DNA of 54,058 nucleotides from a bacterium (GTDB lineage Bacteria; Bacillota; Clostridia; Oscillospirales; Oscillospiraceae). The DNA lies in contig SFVI01000015.1 of the NCBI GenBank assembly GCA_004560305.1, positions 1 through 54,058 on the forward strand, read 5' to 3'. Under the pieces are notes generated by a model. The model had not been told where the DNA came from. It saw only the letters and a program-made list of their open reading frames with translations, and made no database searches. Positions 41,775 to 50,208 of this stretch are shown here, piece after piece (positions within the stretch are counted from its first letter, which is position 1; the number at the start of each line of letters is the position of its first letter). The position numbers and the translations under genes were made by a program.

Positions 41775-41945
41775 GTCGCAAAGTCAGGCTCCCTTGTGCA
41801 AAGGGAGCTGACTGAGGGATTGTTTTATGAAATGTTCCTGCTTCTCAGTTACATCTTGCAAACATTAATTTTTTTACAACCCCTCCGCCAAAAATCAGAG
41901 ATTTTTGCCACCTCCCCTTACACAGGGGAGGCTTTTGCTTCTTTG
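41775..41945. repeat. Probable dispersed intergenic repeat element
   Basis: About 170 AT-richer bases bounded by hairpins: GCTCCCTT/AAGGGAGC (around 41788-41808) at one end and CCTCCCC...GGGGAGG at the other, with GCCAAAAATC/GATTTTTGCC between. The phrase 'ctgactgaggga' near a ggctccctt hairpin is reminiscent of small repeats found throughout gut Clostridia genomes. No protein is supported in 41685-42029. Confidence 0.55.
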
Positions 41946-41955
41946 ACAAGCCGAA

Positions 41956-41991
41956 GGGAGCGGCAGCTCCTTTCGGTTTGCTGCCGCTCCC
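41956..41991 (-). terminator. Hairpin downstream of the CoA-transferase gene
   Basis: GGGAGCGGCA (41956-41965) pairs with TGCCGCTCCC (41982-41991). It lies 38 bases after the stop; the U-run is poor. Confidence 0.5.
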
Positions 41992-42029
41992 CTATTGTTT
42001 GGGATGATACGATTTCAGTCGGCCTCTGC

Positions 42030-43382
42030 TCAGAGCTCCAGCTGCTGGGCCTGCTCCGGCTTCCAGAAGAAGCCCCAATCCTTGAAGTGCCAAAGCTCCG
42101 CGGTCTCCCGCGCGTCCATGGTGGCCGTCTCGCCCTTGGCGTACATATCGTCGATCTCTTCCTCGCTGTAGCCCAGGAAGGCGAGGATCTCACGGCTGTG
42201 CTCACCAAAGGTAGGTGCGGAGGCAACGATCTGGGCAGGATTCCTCTTGAACTTGTTGGTGATACCCACGCCCTTCATATCGCCGAAGATGCTGTCCTTC
42301 CAGGTGGCAATGTCCTCACGGGCGGCGAACTGGGCGCTCTTTTCAATGTCCGCGGGGCCAAAGGCCTTCTGGTTGGGGATGCCCGCTTTTGTCATGATGG
42401 CTTCCACCTCATCCACGGTGCGCTCTGCGCAGAACTTGGTGATGGCGGCCTCAATGCGCTGCCCTCTGGGCAGGGACTTGAGGGAGCCGGTCATGCCGGC
42501 GGGGAAGTCGGGATCGGTGCCGTCACCGGGGGTGGGCAGGCCCACAATGGGATAGCCCTTCTTGGTGTTGCCGGCGCCCACCATGCCGATGAAGATGGTG
42601 CCGCCGTCCTTGCAGTCATAGAAGGAGAAGCCCGCGGCCATGTCGCTCACGTTGCCGGTACGGTACTTCACAGGCTCGCCGGGGGCGGGATAGCCCTTGT
42701 TGAACCATTCCACAGGATAGCTGCCCAGCATACGGAACATGGTCTCATACTGGGAGATATCCACGCTGTCGCCCTTGCCGGTGGCCCGGGCATTGGTGAG
42801 GATGGCCAGGGCGCAGATGCAGGCGTTGAAGGCGGTGGCATAGTCAGACAGGTAGGGATTTACCTTCAGCGGGGGGGAGGTGGGGCTGGTGCCGTTCATG
42901 TACATATAGCCGCCCATTGCCTGGCCGGAAACATCATAGGCTGCCTTATCCTTGTCCGGGCCATACTGGCCATAGCCGGAGACGTGGACAATGGCCAGCT
43001 TCTCGTTGATTTTCCACATATGCTCGTCGCTGAAGCCGCTCTTGGCGTAGGCGCCGGGGCGACCGGACTCGATCCAGATATCGGCCCAGGCGATCAGCTT
43101 TTCAAGCACCTGCTTGCCTCTCTTGCTGCGGGTGTTGAGGGTGAGGGAGTACATGTTGCGGTGATCCTGGGAATAGCCGTAGTTGCCGCGGGTCTGGCAG
43201 GGCATGGTGGGCGCTTCCACCTGGATGACCTGGGCGCCCATTTCCGCCATCATGCTGGCAGCGTAGGGGCCGGCAATGTTCGTTCCCGTCATGAGAACCT
43301 TCACGCTGGAAAGAACGCCGAACTGGGGGAACTGGCCAAAGGGCAGATGATTGCCATAGTAATCTTTATAATGGGTAGACAT
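42030..43382 (-). CDS. Type III (CaiB/BaiF-family) CoA-transferase
   Basis: Moves CoA between carboxylic acids. The 450-residue protein aligns by eye along its length with CaiB and BaiF: GVLSSVKVLMTGTNIAGPYAASMMAEMGAQVI, ADIWIESGRPGAYAKSGFSDE, VHVSGYGQYGPD, catalytic Asp180 in VNPYLSDYA, and GITNKFKRNPAQI. It is closest in feel to the carnitine/bile-acid transferase group rather than oxalate transferases. Last gene of the minus-strand operon, 32 bases after the SDR gene. Donor and acceptor acids unknown. Confidence 0.9.
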   Translation of the reverse strand: MSTHYKDYYGNHLPFGQFPQFGVLSSVKVLMTGTNIAGPYAASMMAEMGAQVIQVEAPTMPCQTRGNYGYSQDHRNMYSLTLNTRSKRGKQVLEKLIAWADIWIESGRPGAYAKSGFSDEHMWKINEKLAIVHVSGYGQYGPDKDKAAYDVSGQAMGGYMYMNGTSPTSPPLKVNPYLSDYATAFNACICALAILTNARATGKGDSVDISQYETMFRMLGSYPVEWFNKGYPAPGEPVKYRTGNVSDMAAGFSFYDCKDGGTIFIGMVGAGNTKKGYPIVGLPTPGDGTDPDFPAGMTGSLKSLPRGQRIEAAITKFCAERTVDEVEAIMTKAGIPNQKAFGPADIEKSAQFAAREDIATWKDSIFGDMKGVGITNKFKRNPAQIVASAPTFGEHSREILAFLGYSEEEIDDMYAKGETATMDARETAELWHFKDWGFFWKPEQAQQLEL

Positions 43383-43414
43383 ACTGCAAGCTTCCTTTCC
43401 GATCGTAGTCCTTG

Positions 43415-44221
43415 TTACATATTCAGCCAGCCGGCATCCACCTTGATCTCCGCGCCGGAGATGTAGCGGGCCGCCTCATCGTCCGCCAGGTAGGCGATGG
43501 CGTTGGCGCAGTCCTTCGCCTTGCCCATGATGGGCTTCTTCTCGCCGGGTCTGGTGATGGTGTGCATGGGGGCGGCATTGCCTGCGCGCAGCTTCCACTC
43601 CAGCACGCCCAGGCCCAGTTCCTTGGAGGCCTTGTTGATGTCCGTCTGGATGTTGGCCGGCTCAATGCAGTTGCAGCGGATCCCACGCTCATAGTAGGAG
43701 GCGGAAATGTTGCGGGTGATGCCCAGAACCGCGTGCTTGGTCATGACGTACATGGTGCCGCCCTTCAGGCCCCGGAGGGAAGCGGCGGAGGCCACGTTGA
43801 CGATATTGGCAGGCGTGCCCTGCTCCAGGAAGATCTTCACCGCCCGCCGGCAGCAGAGGAACACCGCTTTCTGGTTGGTCTCATAGACCAGGTCATATAC
43901 TTCATCGTCGGTGAGATGCACGGGGAGCTGACCGTCCAGGACGCCGGCATTGTTCACCAGAATGTCCAGATGCCCGAACTCCTCCAGGCACTTGTCAAAC
44001 ATGGCTTCGATCTGGGCCGGGTCGCGGACGTCGGTCTTTACCGGCAGAATGCGGCCGGGGGCGCCGGATTCTGCCACCTTATCCCGCAGCTCCTCCAACC
44101 GTTTCATGCGGCGGGCCGCAGCGACGACCATCGCGCCCTCCTCCGCAAACAGCTTTGCCGTTGCCCGGCCAATGCCGGAGCTGGCGCCTGTTACGATGGC
44201 AACTTTCCCTTCAAAACGCAT
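43415..44221 (-). CDS. Short-chain dehydrogenase/reductase (classical SDR)
   Basis: NAD(P)-dependent alcohol dehydrogenase of 268 residues. It has TGASSGIG (11-18), NNAG (90-93), Ser145 and the Tyr158-x3-Lys162 catalytic pair, and ends DAGWLNM. No acidic residue follows the second strand; AAARRMKR suggests NADP(H) preference. In bai and equol systems SDRs (BaiA/BaiL, dihydrodaidzein reductase) oxidise or reduce ring hydroxyls; a similar role is inferred here from context. It lies between the flavoprotein and the CoA-transferase. Confidence 0.92.
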   Translation of the reverse strand: MRFEGKVAIVTGASSGIGRATAKLFAEEGAMVVAAARRMKRLEELRDKVAESGAPGRILPVKTDVRDPAQIEAMFDKCLEEFGHLDILVNNAGVLDGQLPVHLTDDEVYDLVYETNQKAVFLCCRRAVKIFLEQGTPANIVNVASAASLRGLKGGTMYVMTKHAVLGITRNISASYYERGIRCNCIEPANIQTDINKASKELGLGVLEWKLRAGNAAPMHTITRPGEKKPIMGKAKDCANAIAYLADDEAARYISGAEIKVDAGWLNM

Positions 44222-44288
44222 TTTGTTTACTCCCTTCTTCTGCTGTTCTATCGTTTAAATTTTTCCGATTTTCCCGGTGTCATCCCGA

Positions 44289-46103
44289 TTACAGCAGCGC
44301 CTGGTTGGTTACGGCGCGGCCAGCGATCCTGCCGAAGAACAGGGCGCCGCCAATGGAGGTGCCGCAGGTGGGATACTGGGTGCCGTACATGCCGGTGCCG
44401 GCAACCTCGCCGGCGGCGTACAGGTGGGGGATGACGCTTCCGTCCGGCTTCATGACGCGGGCGGAAATGTCCGTCTCAAGGCCGCCGAAGGTGACGGTGA
44501 CGCAGGGGTGCAGGCGCAGCGCCGCGTACTTGGGCCCCTCAATAGGATGGAGGAACTCCGCGGGCTTGCCGAAGTCATCGTCATGGCCCTTGGCAACCAT
44601 CTCACAGTAACGGTCATAGGTGGCGCGGAGCACCGCCGGGTCACAGCCCATCTTCTGGGCCAGGCCCTCAATGCTGTCAGAGCAGGGGTCCTTGGACTTT
44701 TTGGCCACGGCGCTCTTATAGCCGAACTGCACACCGCTGTAAGGCTCCTTGCCGCTGGTGATGTACCAGCCGCAGTTGCTGCCGCTTCTGGCGATGGCGT
44801 CGCTGACGGTGTACTGATAGCTCCACTCGTTCACAACACGCTCGCCCCGGTCGTTCACGATCAGGCCGGACTCGTCGTTGATGCCGATGCCGCAGGTCAG
44901 GCTGGTGTAAACCACCTGCACGGCAGGGTGCTCATAATTGAGGGCGCCGATCTTTTCTGCCGCCACAAGTCCGTCGCCTACGTTGCCCTTGGGGGTATTG
45001 CTGAAGTAGTTGGCTACCGGATAACGGGCCACCATTTCCTTGTTTCTGCCGTAGCCGCCGGTGGCCAGGATGACGCCCTTGCGGGCGTACAGCGTCAGCT
45101 TCGCGCCGTTGGCCCGGGTGCAGACCACGCCGGTGACAGTACCGTTCTCATCGGTGAGCAGGCTTTCCATGGCGGTGTTATAGATGATCTCGCCATGGAG
45201 GTCGTTCTCATAGTACAGGGTGAGGGGGGTGGAGATTTCGCCGCCCTGGCCGTTGGTCTGGCCGCCGCCGCCGGGAGAGTTATGTACGCGCCAAGGCTGC
45301 AGGCTGACGTGGATCGGCTCCACATTCAGCACGTCATAATGGGTCTTTAACACGCCGTCCTTCTCCACGGGAGCCGTCTCAGGCTTCCAGGGCTGGGCCA
45401 GCACTTCCTCTTTGTCGCCCAGGACAGTGGCTTCAATGGAGTTGAGCCATTCCAGGGTCTGGTTCAGGTGGTCGGTGAGGTAGCGGTTTTTGGACTTATC
45501 CATAAAATCGCCGTTGCGGTTGCCCACCTCCATCAGGTAATCATACACCATCTCCGGGGTGTCAAACAGGCCCTGCTTCTTCTGCCACTTGGTGCCGGCG
45601 CCCAGCAGCTTACCGCCGCTGCGGGCAGTGGAGCCGCCGGTGACCCCCTGCTTTTCTACGATGACGACCTCCGCCCCGGCAAGCTTTGCCTCGATGGCGG
45701 CGGCAAGGCCGCCGGCACCGGCGCCGCAGACCACCACGTCAAGGGTTCTTACCTCGTCCTTATAGTCCGGGGCCTTGGGACCGGGGGCAGCCTTGATCTC
45801 CGCCAGCGTCTCCTTGCTGGCGCCGGCGGCCTTCAACGCGGCCGCGACGGCCTCCAGAATGGCGGCGGCCGTCAGGTCCGCGCCTACCACGGTGGGGATA
45901 TTCAGAGACTGATATTCAACGATCAGTCCGGGGAACAGCTCCATGGGGGTTGTGTTCAGGCCCCAGCCAATGCCCCTGTATTCCTTGTGCTGGGTGATCT
46001 TCACCTGCTCGATGCGATCCTCAGACACGGTTACACTTGCAAAGAGCTTGCCGCCATAGCCGCGGCCGCTGCCCTCGTAGGTTCCGGGATTGAATTTTGC
46101 CAT
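44289..46103 (-). CDS. FMN-bind/FAD flavoprotein reductase (fumarate-reductase-like, BaiJ/THDR-like)
   Basis: Cytoplasmic protein (no signal peptide) of 604 residues: an N-terminal FMN-binding domain (about 5-92) and a FAD_binding_2 domain (about 120-600) with GAGAGG (127-132), GGSTARSGG and the C-terminal GGALFFGRIAG. It has no heme domain. The usual covalent-FMN motif, DxxSGA(T/S), is here PTVVGADL (70-77): the acceptor Thr/Ser is Asp76. Relatives include fumarate, urocanate and cinnamate reductases, BaiJ and tetrahydrodaidzein reductase. First gene of the operon, divergent from lysR. Confidence 0.88.
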   Translation of the reverse strand: MAKFNPGTYEGSGRGYGGKLFASVTVSEDRIEQVKITQHKEYRGIGWGLNTTPMELFPGLIVEYQSLNIPTVVGADLTAAAILEAVAAALKAAGASKETLAEIKAAPGPKAPDYKDEVRTLDVVVCGAGAGGLAAAIEAKLAGAEVVIVEKQGVTGGSTARSGGKLLGAGTKWQKKQGLFDTPEMVYDYLMEVGNRNGDFMDKSKNRYLTDHLNQTLEWLNSIEATVLGDKEEVLAQPWKPETAPVEKDGVLKTHYDVLNVEPIHVSLQPWRVHNSPGGGGQTNGQGGEISTPLTLYYENDLHGEIIYNTAMESLLTDENGTVTGVVCTRANGAKLTLYARKGVILATGGYGRNKEMVARYPVANYFSNTPKGNVGDGLVAAEKIGALNYEHPAVQVVYTSLTCGIGINDESGLIVNDRGERVVNEWSYQYTVSDAIARSGSNCGWYITSGKEPYSGVQFGYKSAVAKKSKDPCSDSIEGLAQKMGCDPAVLRATYDRYCEMVAKGHDDDFGKPAEFLHPIEGPKYAALRLHPCVTVTFGGLETDISARVMKPDGSVIPHLYAAGEVAGTGMYGTQYPTCGTSIGGALFFGRIAGRAVTNQALL

Positions 46104-46218
46104 TTTACCATCCTCCTGTAATCATATTTCTGAGAAGATTTTCTTCCTTCCTTTGTGACATGATAACAAAACCGCAAGGCGCTGTTTATTAGATTTTAAC
46201 AAATTATGCAGTATACTT

Positions 46219-46316
46219 TTGTTACATGTTATAGATTAATACCAATTTAAACCCTTGCCAGATTTTTGTCTAATATTATTTTAATATCTTGACATAAGTT
46301 ATTCTTATGATAAAAT
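46219..46316 (+). promoter_or_regulatory. Divergent control region: lysR promoter and candidate LysR sites
   Basis: Plus-strand promoter TTGACA (46289-46294), 16 bases, TAAAAT (46311-46316). Its spacer carries CATAAG-N5-CTTATG (46293-46309), a T-N11-A-type dyad. A second near-palindrome, TTGTTACATGTTATAG, is at 46219-46234, toward the operon. No good constitutive promoter is seen for the operon, as expected for activator-dependent expression. Confidence 0.6.
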
Positions 46317-46359
46317 TTGATTATCTTAGGCATGGATTTTCATGCAAAGGAGGTCCGCT

Positions 46360-47232
46360 GTGAGCATCCACCGTTTACCTGTTTTTATCGCCGCGGCAAG
46401 GAACCTGAACTTTACCAAGGCCGCAGAGGAGCTTTGCATTTCGCAAACCGCCATCAGCCAACAAATCAAGCAGCTTGAGCAGGAGCTTGGCTTTGAATTG
46501 TTTGTCCGAAGCAAGCGGGGGGTACAGCTTACCCCGGCAGGGGAAGCCTTTTACCGGCGCTGCAGGAAAATCAGCACGCAATACAACAATGCCGTTGCTC
46601 TGGCGGAAAAAATCGCCTCGGGCCAGGAAACGGACCTGCGGATCGGCTATGTGGGGGCCTATGAGCTTTGGAGCATTGCCGATCCGGTGCGGGAATACCA
46701 CAAAAAGTTCCCCCAGGCGGAGATCAGTTTTTCTTTGGGAAGCAACTCCAGCGTGATCAAGGACCTGGTTCTGGGGAAGCTGGATCTGGCAGTGCTGTGC
46801 AGCTTCGGGGTTGATCTCGGCCCCGGGCTTGTGGGCAAGGTCACATCCACAGAGCCCTGTATGCTGATGATCAGCGCAGAGCATCCCCTTGCAAAGCAGC
46901 AGGTCATCCGGGCCAGGGACCTGAGAGGGATTCCCATCGTTGTGAACCGGGCGCAGGATAACCGGTCATCCGCCAGCCAGATCGCTGGGATGTATTTCAA
47001 CATGGGGCTGGGCAACAACAAACGGATCTACGCAGATGACTTTTACAGTCTGACGCTGATCATCCGGTCCGGGCTGGGGATCAGCATTGTGCCGAGAAGC
47101 ATGGCAAGATGGGGCTTGAACGGGGTGGTACTGCGCAGGATCCAGGGCTTTCACGCGAAGGCCCGGACAGTGATCGTCTATTCCGAGGGTTGCCAGAACC
47201 CCGGTGTGACGGCCTTCACTTCCCTTTTCTGA
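46360..47232 (+). CDS. LysR-family regulator of the adjacent redox/CoA-transferase operon
   Basis: Protein of 290 residues with an N-terminal winged helix (about 4-63, NFTKAAEELCISQTAISQQIKQLEQELGFELF) and a C-terminal effector-binding domain of periplasmic-binding-protein fold. The GTG start is chosen because AAAGGAGG lies 6 bases before it; an ATG six codons earlier overlaps that site. Divergence from the flavoprotein gene implies it controls that operon in response to its substrate. Confidence 0.9.
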   Translation: MSIHRLPVFIAAARNLNFTKAAEELCISQTAISQQIKQLEQELGFELFVRSKRGVQLTPAGEAFYRRCRKISTQYNNAVALAEKIASGQETDLRIGYVGAYELWSIADPVREYHKKFPQAEISFSLGSNSSVIKDLVLGKLDLAVLCSFGVDLGPGLVGKVTSTEPCMLMISAEHPLAKQQVIRARDLRGIPIVVNRAQDNRSSASQIAGMYFNMGLGNNKRIYADDFYSLTLIIRSGLGISIVPRSMARWGLNGVVLRRIQGFHAKARTVIVYSEGCQNPGVTAFTSLF

Positions 47233-47264
47233 CGGGGCCTTTGCCGGAACAGGGAACAGATCAA

Positions 47265-47306
47265 CAAAACAGCCGCCCCCTGCAAAATGCAGGGGGCGGC
47301 TGTTTT
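47265..47306. terminator. Bidirectional terminator between lysR and the zinc-ribbon gene
   Basis: A very strong stem of about 19 bp centred near 47286 with A-run and T-run ends, between convergent genes. Confidence 0.85.
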
Positions 47307-47314
47307 GCTCCGGC

Positions 47315-47560
47315 TCAGGTATTGTGTACGTCGCAGAGCCAGGCGCTTACCTTGGCCTTATCCACACCGATGCCATCGGAGAGGAAAACGGCCAGCTCGT
47401 TCATGTTCAGGGTCTTCATGTGCTCAAAATTGGTGAAGCCCTTCTTGGCGTCTCCGCCAAAGTAACGGCCTTCCATGTAACCGCAATTGTAGCACATCTG
47501 CAGGTTATATTTGCGGTGAGCGTCGGTAGACAGCTCGCTTCCGCAGCGGGGGCATTTCAT
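47315..47560 (-). CDS. Small zinc-ribbon protein
   Basis: Protein of 81 residues with a zinc ribbon C3-x2-C6 ... C23-x2-C26 followed by a charged helical C-terminus (NMNELAVFLSDGIGVDKAKVSAWL). AAAGGAGG is 7 bases upstream. Function unknown. Single gene between lysR and htrA. Confidence 0.75.
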   Translation of the reverse strand: MKCPRCGSELSTDAHRKYNLQMCYNCGYMEGRYFGGDAKKGFTNFEHMKTLNMNELAVFLSDGIGVDKAKVSAWLCDVHNT

Positions 47561-47687
47561 GTGCAGTCCTCCTTTTTATCCAGTATCATCATATTAACCC
47601 GCATCGGCGGTTTTTTCAAGCATTATTTATTATCTGTCAAAAAACCTCTGCAACTGTGCCTGCCCCGCTCCCACACAAAACAAAGAA

Positions 47688-47707
47688 CCGCACAGCGAAC
47701 TGTGCGG
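47688..47707 (-). terminator. Intrinsic terminator of the htrA-like gene
   Basis: An 8-bp perfect stem with a four-base TTCG loop (minus strand) followed by TTCTTTGTTTTGT. Confidence 0.75.
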
Positions 47708-47770
47708 CCCTTCGTTTGGGAGAAAAGAGAGGATTTATAGGAGTAGAAAAGTAGCAAATGAAAATGGATC

Positions 47771-49195
47771 TCAACCGGCGGGAGCCAGCTTGGCCGGGCT
47801 GTCGGACGTGGAATCCGGCTTCAGCTCGCCGAAGGTGACGCTGAGGGTCATGCTCTCGCCTGCGCGGTAAAGGGTAAGATCCGTGGTGTCCCCGGCGGAG
47901 AAGCGCTTCACTGCGGTGCGCAGATCATCATAGCTGCTGATCTCCGCGTCGCCCAGCCGGGTGATGATATCCCCGGGCTGGATGCCGGCTGCTTCGGCGC
48001 TGCTCTGGGCGTCCACCGAGTAGACATAGGCCCCGAGGGGCATGCCGTAATACTGGCTGTACAGGGAATTGTAGCGCTCATCCAAGCGCACGCCCAGATA
48101 GGCCTTGCCGGTGACATATCCCTTGGTCACCAGGTCCTGCGCGATGCTGGAAGCATCATTGATAGGGATGGCAAAGCCAATACCTTCCACGCCGGTGTCA
48201 CTGTATTTCGCGGTCACCACGCCAATCACTTCGCCCCTGGTATTGTACACAGGGCCGCCGGAATTGCCGGAGTTGACAGCGGCGTCGATCTGGAACATGT
48301 TGATGGAATCCGCGCTTTCCCCGGTCTTGATGGCCCGGTCAAGGGCACTGACGTGGCCGGTGCTCATGGAGAACTCCAGCTCGCCCAGGGGATTGCCTAC
48401 AGCATAGACGGTCTCGCCCACACTGAGGCTGTCACTGTCGCCAAAGGTGGCGGCAGAGAGGTTCGCGGCGTCTATTTTCAAAACGGCAATATCGTTGCTT
48501 TCCTCTACGCCAATGATGCTGGCGGTATAGCGGGTACCGTCATGGAGGATCACCGTGACATCCTGCCCGCCGGTATAAGCGTACTCGATCACATGGTAGT
48601 TGGTGATGATGTACCCGTTTTCGGAGACGATAAAGCCGGAACCGCTGACTGCGGAGGAGCTGGTCATGCCGAAGAAGTTGGTGTAGTTCACCTCACTGGT
48701 GACACCCACCACCTGCTGGCAGGCCATATCATACACGGCGGAGGCCGGAACCGCACCCTGTTCCCCGTCGGCCACGCCTACTGCCAGAGGGCTGCCCTGG
48801 CCGATGGCGGGCTGGTTCTGCAGCTGGGTGACACTCTGTTCCAGAGCTTCCATACGGTCCGTCATACGGGAGCCGATGAATGCCGCGCCGCCCAGGCCGC
48901 CCAGCAGGGCGCACACCAGGCAGAGACAAAGGGTCCTGGCAAAGGCCCCGGCCCTGCGTCCGCTCTCTCTGGCGGGCTTGGGTTCTTTCGGTTCCCTGGC
49001 CGGTTTCTCATGGGGCGAATAGTACCTGGGGGGGACAGTGCTGTCTTCTTCCCGGACATAGTGGGCGTCAGAATAGATCTTCTGGGTATAACCGTTTTTG
49101 TAATGGTATTCCCCATTCACCCTGTCAGTCTGGGCCCCGCCCGTTTTATAGGACTCGTCAGAATTTATAACATCATTGTCTCCGGGCACGAACAT
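47771..49195 (-). CDS. htrA: HtrA/DegP-like membrane-anchored serine protease with PDZ domain
   Basis: Surface quality-control protease of 474 residues: a charged cytoplasmic N-terminus (1-85), one membrane helix (about 86-108), a short coiled coil, a trypsin-like domain with His201 (NYHVIEY), Asp235 (SNDIAVLK) and Ser312 (GNSGGP), and a PDZ domain (about 375-460, GIQPGDIITRLGD). The open frame runs 329 codons further upstream across the divergent sleB gene; the start MFVPGDND has AGAGG 8 bases upstream. Probably induced by envelope stress. Confidence 0.93.
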   Translation of the reverse strand: MFVPGDNDVINSDESYKTGGAQTDRVNGEYHYKNGYTQKIYSDAHYVREEDSTVPPRYYSPHEKPAREPKEPKPARESGRRAGAFARTLCLCLVCALLGGLGGAAFIGSRMTDRMEALEQSVTQLQNQPAIGQGSPLAVGVADGEQGAVPASAVYDMACQQVVGVTSEVNYTNFFGMTSSSAVSGSGFIVSENGYIITNYHVIEYAYTGGQDVTVILHDGTRYTASIIGVEESNDIAVLKIDAANLSAATFGDSDSLSVGETVYAVGNPLGELEFSMSTGHVSALDRAIKTGESADSINMFQIDAAVNSGNSGGPVYNTRGEVIGVVTAKYSDTGVEGIGFAIPINDASSIAQDLVTKGYVTGKAYLGVRLDERYNSLYSQYYGMPLGAYVYSVDAQSSAEAAGIQPGDIITRLGDAEISSYDDLRTAVKRFSAGDTTDLTLYRAGESMTLSVTFGELKPDSTSDSPAKLAPAG

Positions 49196-49237
49196 CCACA
49201 TGACCTCTTTGTTTGATAACTCCTGTTGACGTGTCTT

Positions 49238-49265
49238 ACTATAACCCGTATTTATGACCTTGTAA
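49238..49265 (-). promoter_or_regulatory. Predicted promoter of the htrA-like gene
   Basis: Minus strand: TTACAA, 16 bases, TATAGT, about 40 bases before the start codon. Confidence 0.6.
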
Positions 49266-49417
49266 TGAACAAACCGGCAAGAATTTTTAAACATAAAATG
49301 AAGAATATTTTCCCGCAATGCAGACTTCCATACATTTCGCTTATTTCCCGGCAGGATGTGACAGGCTTTTCCGCCGCCCTTGCGTATACTTGAGGCACAA
49401 CCAAGGGAGGTGCAACG

Positions 49418-50143
49418 ATGAATATTAAACAGCTGTTGGCCCTGCTGGCGGCGCTGCTGCTGATCTATTCCCTGCCGGTGCAGGCCATGGCCGGGGACGC
49501 CGGCACCCAGGATGCCGGGGCGGAGAGCGCCGGTATGGACGAGGATGCCGGGACGGAGCCGGATGAAGCGACAGGCAGTATCTTTGACCTGCTCAGCGGC
49601 AGCACGGTGACGCTGGAGCTGGACATGGCCGCCTATTATCTGGAAGAAATGGGCAGGGCTGCCGTGGCCGGCGACACCCAGGCCGGCCGGGAGGCAGAGC
49701 AATACCGCAACGAGATCATCGACCAGAACGGCAGCGGTGAGGTCAAGATCAGCTTTGACGACCTGTATCTGCTGGCAAAGCTGATCTGCGCGGAGGCGGG
49801 CAGCGACTGGCTCAGCGATGACTTCCGCCTTTGCGTGGGGGAGGTGGTGCTGAACCGGGTGGACTCCCCGGAATTTCCCGATAGTATCTCTGACGTGGTA
49901 TATCAAAAAGGGCAATACGCCAGCGCGGGCACGGCGGCCTTTGCCAGCCTGGTGCCCAGCCAGGCCTGTGTGGATGTGGCGCTGCGGCTGATGCAGGGCG
50001 AACGGAAAATGGCCCCCAGCGTGGTGTTCCAGTCCGACCACGAGCAGGGGGAGATCTTCTCCATGTATACGGACCGCCGCCTGGGCACCACCTTCTTCTG
50101 CGTCAGCCCCAATCAGGAGCTGTACCCCATCCCGGAGGGCTGA
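49418..50143 (+). CDS. Exported SleB-like cell-wall hydrolase
   Basis: Protein of 241 residues with a signal peptide (1-24), an acidic Ala/Gly/Asp spacer (about 25-52) and a Hydrolase_2 domain (about 110-235: LYLLAKLICAEAGSDWLSDDFRLCVGEVVLNRVDSPEFP...). The catalytic Glu is expected in CAEAG. Hydrolase_2 proteins such as SleB and CwlJ cleave spore cortex; without a peptidoglycan-binding domain the precise role is open. GGGAGG upstream. Divergent from htrA. Confidence 0.88.
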   Translation: MNIKQLLALLAALLLIYSLPVQAMAGDAGTQDAGAESAGMDEDAGTEPDEATGSIFDLLSGSTVTLELDMAAYYLEEMGRAAVAGDTQAGREAEQYRNEIIDQNGSGEVKISFDDLYLLAKLICAEAGSDWLSDDFRLCVGEVVLNRVDSPEFPDSISDVVYQKGQYASAGTAAFASLVPSQACVDVALRLMQGERKMAPSVVFQSDHEQGEIFSMYTDRRLGTTFFCVSPNQELYPIPEG

Positions 50144-50152
50144 AGGATAAAA

Positions 50153-50200
50153 CAAAACAGTCAGGCGTTTTGCTGCTTGCAAGACGCCTGACTGTTTTCT
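50153..50200. terminator. Bidirectional terminator
   Basis: A 14-bp perfect stem (50155-50168 with 50184-50197) between convergent genes, with T-runs on both strands. Confidence 0.85.
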
Positions 50201-50208
50201 TGTTCAAA

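Noticed and set aside
39609..47232. Assignment as a bile-acid 7-dehydroxylation (bai) operon
   Set aside because: The key genes baiB (CoA ligase), baiE (dehydratase) and baiG (importer) are absent and the order differs. Only resemblance to parts of the bai and equol systems is claimed.
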